Source of the DNA: Hanleya hanleyi | Lineage: Eukaryota > Mollusca > Polyplacophora > Lepidopleurida > Hanleyidae | Direction of reading: 5' to 3' | DNA length: 64,000 bases | Assembly: GCA_036873755.1 (NCBI GenBank) | Contig: JAVTVY010020242.1 | Location: 1-64,000 of the forward strand | Notes under the pieces: model-generated | What the model was told of the DNA's origin: nothing | Database searches by the model: none | The model's input: the letters and a program-made list of their open reading frames with translations, nothing else | Shown here: positions 1-9,660 of the stretch, one piece after another | How the letters are laid out: each line of letters begins with the position of its first letter | How positions within the stretch are numbered: position 1 is the stretch's first letter | Made by a program: the position numbers and the translations under genes

Positions 1-372
1 TTTGAACGCCGCTATGAAATTCGCCCCCGTTTTCGTCCGGATGGGTACCACCCACGCATACTTGGATAGGATATCGATGCACGTCAAGATATACCGATTC
101 CCATCGTTGTGTTTGGCAAAGGCGCTCATATTGACCAAATCCGCTTGCCATTGGGCATCTAGTCCTCCCACGATGACCCGGTTCCGTAGAAAATGGCGAC
201 GGGCAGCTCGATGTAAGGTATAGGTGTCTTGTTTTCTTAACCAATCTCGGACTTGAGCACGTTGTATCCCCTGCGGTTTGGCCGCTCGATAGAGAGCCGT
301 CAATGCACTATAGGCCGCCGGACTGTCGGGACTATAGTATAAGTTATCCAACACCTTCTCCCAGCTCTTCAT
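1..372 (-). CDS. Polinton retroviral-type (DDE) integrase, N-terminal part, truncated by window edge
   Basis: The minus-strand frame opens with ATG at 372 and runs without a stop off the left edge (124 codons seen). It holds the N-terminal DNA-binding region and the start of the catalytic core, with the first catalytic Asp in the QWQADLV motif followed by the ILTCIDILSKYAWVVP strand typical of Polinton integrases. The protein would cut the element termini and join them to host DNA. It aligns with the E1 integrase but retains the true N-terminus. Its start lies 27 nt after the stop of the upstream PC4-like gene, and a TATAAATA sequence inside that gene's last codons sits about 35 nt before this ATG. 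The missing C-terminal half lies outside the window. Confidence 0.9.
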   Translation of the reverse strand, partial: MKSWEKVLDNLYYSPDSPAAYSALTALYRAAKPQGIQRAQVRDWLRKQDTYTLHRAARRHFLRNRVIVGGLDAQWQADLVNMSAFAKHNDGNRYILTCIDILSKYAWVVPIRTKTGANFIAAFK

Positions 373-399
373 GGTGACAAATGATGATGGACCCTGGCT

Positions 400-882
400 C
401 TATCGTTTATTTATAACGGGTATATCTTGGGCAGGAGTTTCTTTCTGATTTTCTTCGTTGGCTTCTGCCAGCACAGTGTCCATGGTAAATGACCAGTCCA
501 ACTCGTCTGATGACCCATCTTCCTCCGTAAGCACCTGATCCACATCTACCACGGCATCTTCCAATGCAGACCATAGATCAGGGTGAAGGGTAAAATGCAC
601 TGTACCCCCATCTATCCGAGCCAATTGAGCAAAAAAGGGGCCGCGTCGGATGTACACATCGTGACACAAGTGAATGAGGTCGCCGTCCAGTTCACCAGAC
701 AACACGCGTTTGAATTTGGTCCAGCCCTCTCGGGACAGACGAATGTGAGCCGGGCACGGTTGTGTAAGGTCCGCATCACAGATGTCCCCCACCTCCTCCA
801 TGATATCGACCTTATCCGCATAAACGTGCAGGAAGACCTCGGGGGTCAAGCTGAGATACGCCCGTATTATATGCTCCGGCAT
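400..882 (-). CDS. Two-module PC4-like protein (160 aa), Polinton accessory gene
   Basis: This intact 160-residue acidic protein has two related strand-plus-helix modules. Module A (about residues 12-60) ends in LSREGWTKFKRVLSG. Module B (about 66-117) has a DVYIRRGPFF strand, then a FTLHPDLWSALE helix and VDQVL. The pattern G/H-F-T-L-x-P-x-L-W-x-x-L followed by V/I-D resembles the C-terminal ssDNA-binding domain of the PC4/Sub1 coactivator. That match is my inference from pattern, not a search result. The tail (120-160) is acidic and probably disordered. It has its own TATA promoter (911-930). It is paralogous to the next gene, and E1 has lost it by deletion. If the PC4 reading is right, it would bind single-stranded DNA or modulate transcription in the nucleus. 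Confidence 0.7.
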   Translation of the reverse strand: MPEHIIRAYLSLTPEVFLHVYADKVDIMEEVGDICDADLTQPCPAHIRLSREGWTKFKRVLSGELDGDLIHLCHDVYIRRGPFFAQLARIDGGTVHFTLHPDLWSALEDAVVDVDQVLTEEDGSSDELDWSFTMDTVLAEANEENQKETPAQDIPVINKR

Positions 883-910
883 GGTCAGTACGTGAATAGT
901 ACAAGATTTG

Positions 911-930
911 ACTGTCTCTCGTATTTATAC
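911..930 (-). promoter_or_regulatory. TATA promoter with shared downstream motif, PC4-like 160-aa gene
   Basis: On the minus strand TATAAATACGAGAGACAG lies about 30-40 nt before the ATG at 882. The same TATA plus CGAG(A/G)G..CAG block precedes the neighbouring paralogue (1491-1513) and its E1 counterpart (20432-20451). It looks like a gene-specific core promoter copied along with the gene duplication. Confidence 0.6.
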
Positions 931-962
931 GGAGAACCGCGTGAGATCAAAGGATCGGGTGG

Positions 963-1454
963 TCATAAAAATGGCTGACTGAGTCTAGCCGGATAATCAA
1001 TGGCATCATCATTGCTAGGTTTGGTAATTTGTTCATTGGGTTCTGCCGCCGCTTCACTCAGGGCACGAGCCCACTCCAACTGAACAACTGACCGCTCGTC
1101 CGGTGTAAACAGCTGGTCCACAATAGGCACCACTTTCTCGAAGGCTGTCCACAGAACGGGGTCTAGGGTGAAGCCTCGCGTAGGGTCTTGGTAACGGCCC
1201 AGGCGTGGGAAGAAAGGTCCACGGTATACGTAGATGGCATTGTCTATGTGGATGAGGTTTCCGTCGAGCTCACCGCTCAACACCCGTTTAAATTTGGTCC
1301 AGCCGTCACGGTGTAGCGTAACCGTATTCGATACGGTCTCAGCGCGCGACCAGCAAACATCTCCACGGTCTTTCACGAGGGTGACTTTATCTTCATAGAC
1401 GTGTAACCCCACCCAGGGTGTAAGGGGAAGGATGGCTCGTAGGACTGGTGACAT
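963..1454 (-). CDS. Two-module PC4-like protein (163 aa), second paralogue
   Basis: I place the start at ATG 1454 (MSPVLRAILPL), because the longer in-frame ORF from 1487 extends only into promoter sequence. Module A contains LHVYEDKVTLV and LHRDGWTKFKRVLSG. Module B contains AIYVYRGPFFPRL and GFTLDPVLWTAFEKVVP followed by VDQLF, the strongest PC4-like helix signature of the set. The C-terminal tail is acidic and low in complexity. Over the modules it is clearly related to the 160-aa neighbour and to the C-terminal half of the four-module protein, so the three genes arose by duplication. It is intact here, while its E1 copy has lost its C-terminus by deletion. Confidence 0.7.
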   Translation of the reverse strand: MSPVLRAILPLTPWVGLHVYEDKVTLVKDRGDVCWSRAETVSNTVTLHRDGWTKFKRVLSGELDGNLIHIDNAIYVYRGPFFPRLGRYQDPTRGFTLDPVLWTAFEKVVPIVDQLFTPDERSVVQLEWARALSEAAAEPNEQITKPSNDDAIDYPARLSQPFL

Positions 1455-1490
1455 GCTTGATCCAATGACGAACGGTGAATGACACACACT

Positions 1491-1513
1491 CTGTCTGACC
1501 CTCGTATTTATGG
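1491..1513 (-). promoter_or_regulatory. TATA promoter of second PC4-like gene
   Basis: The minus strand reads ATAAATACGAGGGTCAG about 40 nt before ATG 1454. It matches the motif before the 160-aa paralogue. Confidence 0.55.
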
Positions 1514-1526
1514 TGAGGTCCCACTG

Positions 1527-1853
1527 TCAATGCCACAGCGCCAGGGTCAATAGGGCGCAGACTATTGTAAGGTCAACCAGCCGTCGCTGGTTCCGGCGTG
1601 AGCGCTCGTGGTCCACAGCCCGAGCATCAAGGATGGCTGTCATAGTCCAGTAGTGGTGAGTGATGGCACACCTCTCCATCGTGTGCACTCTGTCGAGGAC
1701 CGCTTCTGTGAACTCTTTCAGGATCTGGCGTCGCCCCTCGTTGTCGGCGCCATCTGCAAACATGGACCGAACCACTGATCTGTAACCTGTGAGTGAATTA
1801 ACCACGGTGGCATGCTGTAAAATGCGAGTCGCATAGGGCTGGATGTCCGTCAT
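1527..1853 (-). CDS. Small tail-anchored membrane protein (108 aa), Polinton accessory, function unknown
   Basis: I do not recognise this gene. The 108-residue product is mostly helical and charged (residues 1-90) with a basic stretch RSRRNQRR near residue 85. It ends in a hydrophobic segment LVDLTIVCALLTLALW that could insert as a C-terminal tail anchor. A TATAAAAC box lies about 55 nt upstream of the ATG (near 1905-1912). It sits between the PC4-like genes. The E1 copy (20592-20894) keeps the same ends but is broken by small deletions. A virion membrane or host-membrane adaptor role is possible but unsupported. Confidence 0.6.
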   Translation of the reverse strand: MTDIQPYATRILQHATVVNSLTGYRSVVRSMFADGADNEGRRQILKEFTEAVLDRVHTMERCAITHHYWTMTAILDARAVDHERSRRNQRRLVDLTIVCALLTLALWH

Positions 1854-1988
1854 GGCTCTGTAACCGTAGAAATGAAAGTGTGGGATCCAGAGGGACGTGT
1901 TTTATAGACCATGTCACACATGCGCGCCTAGACGTAGCTCTACGGGTGTAGTCCGTGATACGTATTATTCTGATTGGTTATGTGGCTC

Positions 1989-2660
1989 CTATAGAGATAG
2001 TACCTTATCGACAATGGGGACTACTTGTTCCAAAGCCGTCCATAGATCGGGGTTCAGGGTAAAACCACCGTCGTTCAGACAGAGGAGTCGAACGAAAAAG
2101 GGACAGCAGAAAATGTAGACGTCGTCACACAGATGAATGCTATCACCGTGCAGGTCACCCAACAACACCCGTTTCAAGGTAGTCCATCCTTCCGGTGACA
2201 CAGAGACGTGCGCTTTGGGTTCAGGCGTACACCAACACCTAAGTCCGCTATCGATGAGGTCCACTCGTTTGGGGTACAACAATAGGATGCAGCCAGGTGT
2301 AAACCTCCGGGTAGCCACAGTCCCTTCTTTCACCTCGGGGTGTAGTAAGTCATCCACCTCGGGGAGTACATCTTTCAGTGCCATCCATAAGGGTGGACAG
2401 CGTGTGATATAGGTACCCCCACTCTGTTCCAACCAAGGGAATCCTCTCCAGCAGTGCGTATGTGCACACCGACTTCCACGTGCATGAAATCCCTTTCGGG
2501 TTCTTTTCCCTGTAACAATCTTGTCAATAGAGTCCAGCGATAACAAAATCTTCACCTTCTGCGGTGCGTCTTGGAACAGCTCCAGGTGATCGTCATTGAC
2601 GATGAGGTAGACGTCGGACGTCAGTTGGAATAACGCAAGCTCTGTTCCGCTCGCTGCCAT
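1989..2660 (-). CDS. Four-module PC4-like protein (223 aa) with internal compensated frameshift
   Basis: The protein carries four strand/helix modules, equivalent to two of the two-module proteins in tandem. Modules 3 and 4 are well kept: VSPEGWTTLKRVLLG, then DDVYIFCCPFF and GFTLNPDLWTALEQVVP plus VDKVL. Module 2 keeps the CPPLWMALKDVLPEVDDLL helix. Compared with the 228-aa E1 copy (21030-21716), about 30 residues near positions 43-75 read in a different frame, because two small deletions (around 2440-2570) offset each other. This removes the Gly-Trp helix of module 1. A TATA box (2695-2706) lies about 35 nt upstream of ATG 2660. Confidence 0.7.
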   Translation of the reverse strand: MAASGTELALFQLTSDVYLIVNDDHLELFQDAPQKVKILLSLDSIDKIVTGKRTRKGFHARGSRCAHTHCWRGFPWLEQSGGTYITRCPPLWMALKDVLPEVDDLLHPEVKEGTVATRRFTPGCILLLYPKRVDLIDSGLRCWCTPEPKAHVSVSPEGWTTLKRVLLGDLHGDSIHLCDDVYIFCCPFFVRLLCLNDGGFTLNPDLWTALEQVVPIVDKVLSL

Positions 2661-2694
2661 GGTCGGGAATGAAAAGCGAACGGTTAGAGAGGTG

Positions 2695-2706
2695 GCTTTA
2701 TAGTGT
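2695..2706 (-). promoter_or_regulatory. TATA box of four-module PC4-like gene
   Basis: The minus strand reads CACTATAAAGCC ending about 35 nt before ATG 2660. The same element is conserved before the E1 copy, and a second TATAAAAC lies further upstream near 2730. Confidence 0.5.
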
Positions 2707-2959
2707 ACCTGTTGGGTAGGGTTTTATACACCGTGTGAGTCATGGGCACTTGTTATACTCGCTTGCGCCATAAGGTCAATAAGGTTAGAAATGCGCCTTT
2801 TTCTACTACGCCCTGTGACGGCCCTTCGTTAAAGTCCGTGATTGTTCGGTAGTGTAATGTTATTTTGTATAGGATTTCACTTAACATGAGATTTCACTAT
2901 AGGCGAAAGCATTCTAGTACCCGGATGTAGGCGCAGACGTGAGCGAAATTCTAGTAACC

Positions 2960-3018
2960 GTCCATTGGTTCTTTTATCGATCGCTCATTGGCTCTTTTTT
3001 CTCGACCGCTGATTGGTC
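2960..3018. promoter_or_regulatory. Triple CCAAT-box cluster at inner TIR edge
   Basis: ATTGG (inverted CCAAT) occurs at 2964, 2987 and 3012, spaced 23-25 bp, each in a similar CGATCGCTCATTGGCTCTTT-like context. The equivalent cluster in E2 (47345-47420) has CCAATCAGCGGTCGAG repeated at about 24-bp steps. Regular CCAAT spacing suggests NF-Y binding; the factor is inferred. Confidence 0.5.
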
Positions 3019-3143
3019 CAAATGGAACTGCCCATCCTTCCCAGGTTAATTTACAATCCCCTTTTTGGGGTTCAAGCTCTGTATATCGATGCCGCAACAT
3101 TGTTACCGAACATTGCCGAAAGGGAGACCTTTTGACTTGGATG

Positions 3144-3156
3144 TGACCTTTGACCT
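3144..3156. promoter_or_regulatory. DR1-type nuclear-receptor site in TIR
   Basis: TGACCTTTGACCT is a direct repeat of the AGGTCA half-site with 1-nt spacing (DR1). Its inverted counterpart AGGTCAAAGGTCA is at 12754-12766 in the left TIR of E1. Receptors such as HNF4 or RXR bind DR1 in animals; binding here is inference. Confidence 0.45.
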
Positions 3157-3175
3157 TTTGACCCGATATTCTTCC

Positions 3176-3300
3176 GCGCACTTCCGGTGATGCCGCGCAC
3201 TTCCGGATAACCGCGCGCGCGCGCGCGCTGCGGCCGGGGCGGGGCGGGCTCGGGCCGGGCCGGGCCGGGCCGGGCCGGGCCGGGCCGTGCCGGGCCGGGA
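3176..3300. repeat. ETS-motif pair, alternating (CG)n and GGGCC-rich tract
   Basis: Two CGCACTTCCGG motifs precede an alternating CG run of about 19 nt (3211-3229), followed by roughly 70 nt of G+C-only repeats of the GGGCC type. Unit number differs between the copies at 22290-22360 and 26350-26430. The CG run could adopt Z-DNA. Confidence 0.7.
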
Positions 3301-3499
3301 GAAAACCCGGAGGTTGAACATCCGGACCTTACGTCTAAGGGGAACATTGGAACTCTTCTGTGTTCGAAGGTAGTTTTAGTGAAACCCGGAAGTGACGTCT
3401 GTGCGCAGAACCCACACCACCACCCAACCCCAAACCAGGGACCCCTAGTGGTGGCTCAAACACACCCCCACGCATCCCCCAACATGCCTGCTTTCTATA

Positions 3500-4700
3500 C
3501 TACGACCAGACTGCGCATGCGCAGACCCTTGAACACGGACGAACCCTGAGTCCAATCGGATGCTGCTTCACAAGAGCGTCAACATAAGACCTCAGACGAC
3601 TCCATCGGACCCATAGTGTCCCATGTCGGCGCCAAAATGTCTATTTCCATACACTTTCTCTACTGCGCATGCGCAGAATGACGTCAGTTCCACGTCACAC
3701 CCAGCCCGTCGGATACTCCCTCACGACTGCTTCACATGGATACCTCACTCGATCCCATCGGACCATTAGGGGCCCACCTAAACCCCAACACGTCTATTTC
3801 TATACTACGGCCAGACTGCGCATGCGCAGACTATTGACAACGAACGACACACTAGCCCAGGCGGATGCTCCCTCACGACAGCTTCAAAATAAGACCTCAT
3901 ACGACACCATAGGATCATTAGGGGCTCACCTTTTCCACACCCTTTTCCCAGAATTCCCTGTCTGCGCATGCGCAGAATGTGGACAACGGCCGAGACCCTA
4001 GTCCAATCGGATGCCCCCTCACATAGGCTTCACATTGATACCTCACTCGATCCAATCGGCCCACTCGTGGCTCACCTAGATCCCAAAACGTCTATTTCCA
4101 TACCCTTTTCCCACAATTCCCTGTCTGCGCATGCGCAGAATGTGGACAACGACCGAGATACTAGACCAGGCGGATGCCCCCTCACATAGGCTTCACATTG
4201 ATACCTCATACAACTCCATAGGCCCATTAGGGACCCCCTTCGATCCCAAAACGTCTATTTTCATACCCTTTGTCTACTGCGCATGCGCAGAATGACGATA
4301 TTCCAACCCCACACGCACCCCATCGGATGCTCCTTCACGAATGCTTCAAATTGATACCTCATACGACTCCATCGGACCATTAGGGGCTCCCCTACATCCC
4401 ATAACGTCTATTCCATACACTTGGTCCACCGCGCATGCTTAGAATGACCATATTCCAACCCCACACCCAGCCCATCGGATGCCCCCTTAGATAGGCTTCA
4501 CATTGATACCTCACTCGACTCCATCGGACCACTAGTGACCCACCTAGACCCCTAAACGTCTATTTCCATACCCTTGGTCTACCGCGCATGCGCAGAATGA
4601 CGATATTTCAACCCCACACCCACCCCATCAGATGCCCCTTCACGAATGCTTCACATTGATACCTCATACGATCCAATCGGTACAATAGGGACCCCTCTCG
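3500..4700. repeat. Right-TIR tandem array, about 152-bp unit, each with an NRF1-type palindrome
   Basis: About eight units, most with the 14-bp perfect palindrome CTGCGCATGCGCAG (3511, 3663, 3816, 3962, 4125, 4277) or a close variant (near 4428 and 4584). Spacing is mostly 152-153 bp, with a shortened and a lengthened unit around 3962. Units share CATCGGACCATTAGGGGC-like and AACGTCTATTTCCATACCC-like segments. Direct copies are at 22560-23600 and 26630-27790, and an inverted array is at 43400-44540. Confidence 0.85.
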
Positions 4701-4817
4701 CCCCTGAAGATTGCCGGAGAATTTGGGACTACTTTCTGTCCGCGGAGGCAGACCGCATCACCACCAGACCGCATCACCGCGGAGGAATACACACGCCCGA
4801 TTCACGCAGACCGGAGG

Positions 4818-4837
4818 TGACGTCATACATGACGTCA
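4818..4837. promoter_or_regulatory. Paired CRE sites in outer TIR
   Basis: Two perfect TGACGTCA palindromes lie at 4818-4825 and 4830-4837. Both are kept in the E1 right TIR at 23735-23742 and 23747-23754. They are consensus CREB/ATF sites; use by host factors is inferred. Confidence 0.5.
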
Positions 4838-6369
4838 CACTTCAGTACATGTCCTATCATGTTCAGTCATTGGGACTGGTGGCGCCCCCTTGCGGAAAAA
4901 GGGGACCAAGAGTTACCTCCCTGGAAACTATATACTACTTGTCAGGTTAAATTGAACCAGTCGCCTGTGCTCGCATCCTCTTTTCATCAGGATCCGCAGC
5001 GTTGATAAGCTGTCCGGGAGACATTTTGGGGAAAAATCCAAGTTTGGGGTCTGATGTCATTCTCATAAATGTCCTGATTCAAACACCAAAGAACACATAT
5101 CTTATCAGCTTGACCGTATATTTATGTCAAACGGTGTTCACACTATTCTCTTAAAGTAATTTGTAGCTGCCTTTGTGGCACAATGAGACAAGTTCTTAGT
5201 GTATGGGCTATAAAACCTCGCGACAAGCATACCGTAGGGTTTTACAGCAACAAATGACGCCCAATGCAGAAAGCCAGCATATAGCAAGGACCATTAAATG
5301 ACTACGATGTGGTTATAAACACTTTCGAATTGCAAATGGGTGCCAGTGTAACTTTCTTAGCGCAAACAAATTGGTTTTCATTCGCATTGCCGTTCACAGG
5401 AATTTGGATAGATTAGCGATAGTTCACCTGAAATGGTACATTTGAATTGTAACACAGGTAGTTCGTCGAACAAAGCTCAAGGAAACGGGTAATCATTCGG
5501 AGATTATCGAACCGTCGAAAGAAATACTCGCGAATCAATAGCATTCGCCAGAACTACACTGTTCAATGAAAGTTTCGATCTTTTTACCAATGCACCAACC
5601 ATTGTGACCGAGACTACTAGTACAAAATTTCATACTGGCATAGAATTCATATCAACACAAGCTAGGTTTTGTAAGACAAAACGTTCAACATTTTTCGATA
5701 GTGTCAGCAAAATATCATTGATTCGGTCATCAATCCATATCTTTTATTCAAATAGTTTTCCTAATCATTTTCTGACGTATAGTATATGTGAGTTACACTT
5801 TGTGGTGTTCATTTGAATGCCATGAAAATTGAAACACACTTTATTCACTACTCTCGAGTTAATTAGAATTAAACACCAGTTACGAGAACCGAGCAAGAGA
5901 TTTTGCACGATTTGATGATTTTTAGCCATAAGTGTGTGGTATTTGTCTCCAAGCTTGAAGAATTTTACTGGAAGACGATTGGTTGTTGCCTTGCCGAACC
6001 AGGTTGTGCAATACCGTTCTGTGACTTCAAATGCGTCACAGGATCTAAAATTTGCCTATGTCTACGTGACATGCTGAACCTTCAGAAACATCACTATTAA
6101 CAATGTCGAAATTTTGATCGTCTCTCTTGTGGTAAATTTAACGAGAGTGTAAGCCTATTTCACTGTCATAAATATTCAATCTTTGTCAAATCGTCCATTT
6201 GGAATATCGGTGGCTTCTTCAAATTCAGTGTAGAGGCATATATATCCTATACTGAGGCGTTACCCATGTAGGGAGTATCCATAACATGTGTTGAATAAGT
6301 ACGAAAATACTTGAAATGATCATCTTTTTTTTAATTGTTGCATGGATGTATTCAACCAGCAACGCGGAC

Positions 6370-6535
6370 CAATGAGTATACCCATTAGAATACACAACGC
6401 CGATCAATGAGTATACCCATTAGAATACACAAAGACGAGCAATGAGTATACCCATTAGAATACACAAAGACGAGCAATGAGTATACCCACTAGAATACAC
6501 AACGCCGATCAATGAGTATACCCATTAGAATACAC
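6370..6535. repeat. 35-bp tandem repeat, five copies
   Basis: The unit CAATGAGTATACCCATTAGA plus about 15 nt repeats five times with two alternating spacer variants (AAAGACGAG and AACGCCGAT). The same five-copy array recurs at 25307-25473 and 29522-29688. Confidence 0.9.
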
Positions 6536-8199
6536 ATATGCTCTTAATATGTGGTGTTATCTAATTTTACAAAGATTCTAAAAATGAGAAATCAACTCCC
6601 GGCATGATATCACTGAACAAGTGTTGAAAGCAAAGTTAAAGTCCACTCACCCTAAACAACTGTATAAACAAAGGAACATAGTTTTTTCATCGAAGCCCGA
6701 GATGAATGCAGTGTAAGTTGTATGAAATTGAAAGAATCTAGCTTCCTACATGAAGTATCTACTGGGATACATTATTCGACAACGTTGACAAAGACTTCCT
6801 TCTGGCTGAGGGATATAAAAATGTCCATCTAAATGTGATCTTTTTCTAAAATCAAAACGCCAATATGTGTAGAATCAAAGATGTTGGTACACAAAAATCA
6901 TTTGCTCAAAATTCATTGACCCGCAGTTTTCCGTTGATGCTAGAAATACCTTAAGCGCTCATTCCCTTTCAACGATATTGAAATGATAGTAGTAAAGTTT
7001 TATCGCATTTAACACAAAATCAAATTATTTGAATTTCTATGAGGTAGGTATTCATTAAAAGGTACTGCCAGCATATCAAGCCGCTAAAATATTTTACATG
7101 ATTTACCCCAAAGTTTGAAAGTAATTTATCTCTTTTCTTGTCTCATGAAATAGGTTCTATTCAGTATTTTTTTAGGCTATGACAGAGGATGGGGCACATA
7201 ATCCTGGGGGACGAGCAATCGGGAATCATCCCTGGTAATAGTGCCTCCGGAAAGGGATTTCTTTACCAATGGGTGAAACCCAGTGTGACTCGCAGGAGAG
7301 ACTGGGAGCGGGAGTGAGGCAGAAAACCTCGGACCCGATACAATAGGGGGAGAAATTAGTTCGGTTTGATGTTTACATTTTATCTTCGAAGTCATAATAT
7401 CGCATCAAAATTCACCAACACCAGTTTACGATAGCACAACAGTTCCACTTCAAAAGCCTAGCTTTTTACCTCAGAATTTGTTGCACACGCTCAGTTATGG
7501 ACAGACAGCAATGCTATATTCACCAACCCAGGTTTGGCTGGGAATAAAAATACAGTTCTCAAAATGAAAAATATGTGTGAGTGAGTGAATAACGCTTAAC
7601 ATCGCTTTCATCATTATTTCAGTCATATCGCGACGAACCAAACAAGAACAAGTTGCGTTCCTGCTGCTTCAAACAAGAAATCTTTGGAGCAACATGGAAC
7701 CGGACACCCTCCATCCACCCTATAAACAACTCAGGACAGCGCACAAGACAAGGACAAGACCCTTACATGGTGCAATAAAGACAAGTGATATTACCGTGCT
7801 AGACACCACATTATCAAGTTCCTGTTGCTTCTCAGCAAAATGCAGTCAATATGTGCCAGAACATGCCAGTTCAGTTTTAGATTTTTAATAAAGTCATGGA
7901 GACATCCACATAAAACAACTAAAAATATGAGCGTTAACTGGGTGATGATTTGTGATTTGATTCATCAAAAAGTGGCCAGAAAGCATCTCCAAATGGTCTA
8001 GAAACCCAGCGGCCCCTGGACCCACTACTGAAGTGCTGGGATAGTCGGCCCCACAATTCTTTTATAGGCAAAGATTTATAGATATATTCAATTGCCAATA
8101 CAACACGTTGCCACATTTACATGTATATGCCAGCAGTACCAATATCCTTTCAACCTTTGTCCGTCTTACAAATTTTCTACAAGAATCACTATATTAAAA

Positions 8200-9660
8200 T
8201 TCAAGAAAAGCCAACGAAGTTTATAAGTTTATAGATCTACGTTCATGTCCACAGTGCCGCCCAATGATGAATAAAGCCAGGAAAGTACACAATGAGGCAG
8301 AATCCTTAAATCTGGCGAATGTAGAAGACATAGCGCTTAATCCATAACACTTCAATGGTTATAGAGATCTTGGAATTAAGTCGAGAATTCCAATTGTTGA
8401 TATCACTGACCATTTGGATTGCAAGAGATGTGAATTATAACACTGGGAATGCTATATCCAAGCTCAGCAACCTACAATACATCATCAATTACTTCTCCCT
8501 AATTCAAAGAAGTTCATTTCCATTTGTGTAAGAGAAATCTTGTTTTAAGACGCAAAAATGTACCTCTATGATTAAGCTAACACCACCAAAAGCCTTTCAG
8601 TCCTTCGTTTAGAAGTCATTTAGAAGACATGCATGTTACACAAGTTTACATATGTTGATGTCTATTGCGCCACCCGGGGATGAACAAAGGCCAGTAAAAA
8701 CCTTCAGGCAAAAACCAAAGCCCAGAGGAGATCAAAATATCATATGGAGGTTTTGATGTTAAGTCAGATAATTGTGTTTTTTCATTTAAATGGTCATTTG
8801 CTTTGCACTGAAAGTGAATTATCATGTCAGCAATGCTATATATTTATGCTTGGCCAATAATTTTGAAAAATTACACCAATCAAATTTGTCAATTTCTATT
8901 TCACGAAGAACATCTTTTTAATTTTTATGCAAATTTGACTGTCCTTCAAAACCATTATAATCAAATTTTATAGAAATCAAACACGCCGTTCAGCCTAAAT
9001 CGTGTTACAATGCTACCTTTGCTCTGATTACAGTGCTACCCTGTGGTGAACAGTAGCTACCAAATCACAACCAGACAGATTTCCCAGATAGCACACAAAG
9101 TTTGACCAAAAACTCTTTAGCGGCTTCAGAGATGTTCATGTTTAAAGTCGCGGTGGTCAGAGAATTGTATTTTTTTTTATTAAAAAGGTCATTAGGTTTT
9201 CAACGCAAATGATTTATCGTGTCAGCCATGCTATATTTATGCTCGGCAACCTAAAAAAGAACAATCTGCAAATTTTCTCGGATTAAATTGGGAATTTGCA
9301 TTTCACGAATAACGTATTTTTGGGGGACATAAGAAAACGTGCCTTTATAGTTAAGCCAGCAATACCTATACCTTTTCAGCACATTGTCTATCTTTCAAGA
9401 TCATTCTAATCAAATTTCATAGAAATAAAACAAGCCGTTCAGACGAAATCGTCAGAGAAAGGTTTACGTATGCTCGAACTACAGAACCACCTAGTGGTGA
9501 ACAGCACCAATAAAAACACAACCAGAAAAAAATCCCAGTCCTAAGGAGAAAGCACACAAATTTCTGACCCGAAAATATTAACGGTTTTAGAGATATTAAC
9601 GTTTAAAGTCGCTGATCCGGCGGATGCGGCGAAGCCGTTTCTCATGAAAACATAAGTGCA
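8200..9660. repeat. Degenerate 400-450-bp tandem repeat
   Basis: Four diverged blocks each contain a segment like 'gccacc..ggtgaa.a..gccaa' near 8255, 8668, 9036 and 9485, followed by AATTTCTATTTCACGAA-like and CAAACACGCCGTTCAGCC-like segments. Two of the blocks end with AGAGATGTTCATGTTTAAAG-like sequence. No coding capacity is seen. Confidence 0.5.

Larger units (their letters stand above)
1..4939 (-). mobile_element. Polinton/Maverick copy E0, right portion, running off the left edge
   Basis: This is the right end of a Polinton-family element. From the left edge it carries the N-terminal half of the integrase gene, two two-module PC4-like genes, a small tail-anchored protein gene, a four-module PC4-like gene, then the right terminal inverted repeat ending in ATACTACT at 4939. 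All genes are on the minus strand. It aligns along its length with 19.6-23.88 kb (E1), but keeps about 0.7 kb (roughly 340-1020) that E1 has lost, so it is the better guide to the accessory gene order. No polymerase B lies between the integrase and the TIR. Confidence 0.85.
2940..4939. repeat. Right terminal inverted repeat of E0
   Basis: From the inner edge outward it contains CCAAT boxes, a G+C-rich tract with (CG)n, a DR1-type block, a segment shared with the left TIR around CAGAAGAGTTCCAA (inverted here), a roughly 152-bp tandem array and an outer segment ending ATACTACT. The order and sequence match the left TIR of E1 (11520-12840) in reverse complement, except that the internal arrays differ. 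Direct copies lie at 21980-23876 and 25900-28086. Confidence 0.8.

Noticed and set aside
2..223. Plus-strand open frame over the integrase
   Set aside because: It is the complement of the integrase gene on the minus strand; the same shadow occurs at 19436-19849.
3072..3347. Pro/Ala/Arg-rich open frames in the G+C-rich TIR tract
   Set aside because: They are low-complexity products of GGGCC and CG repeats, varying with unit number between copies.
5903..6100. 65-aa plus-strand frame conserved at 24840-25037 and 29055-29252
   Set aside because: Conservation is explained by recent duplication of the whole flank; there is no domain, no codon bias and no independent support.
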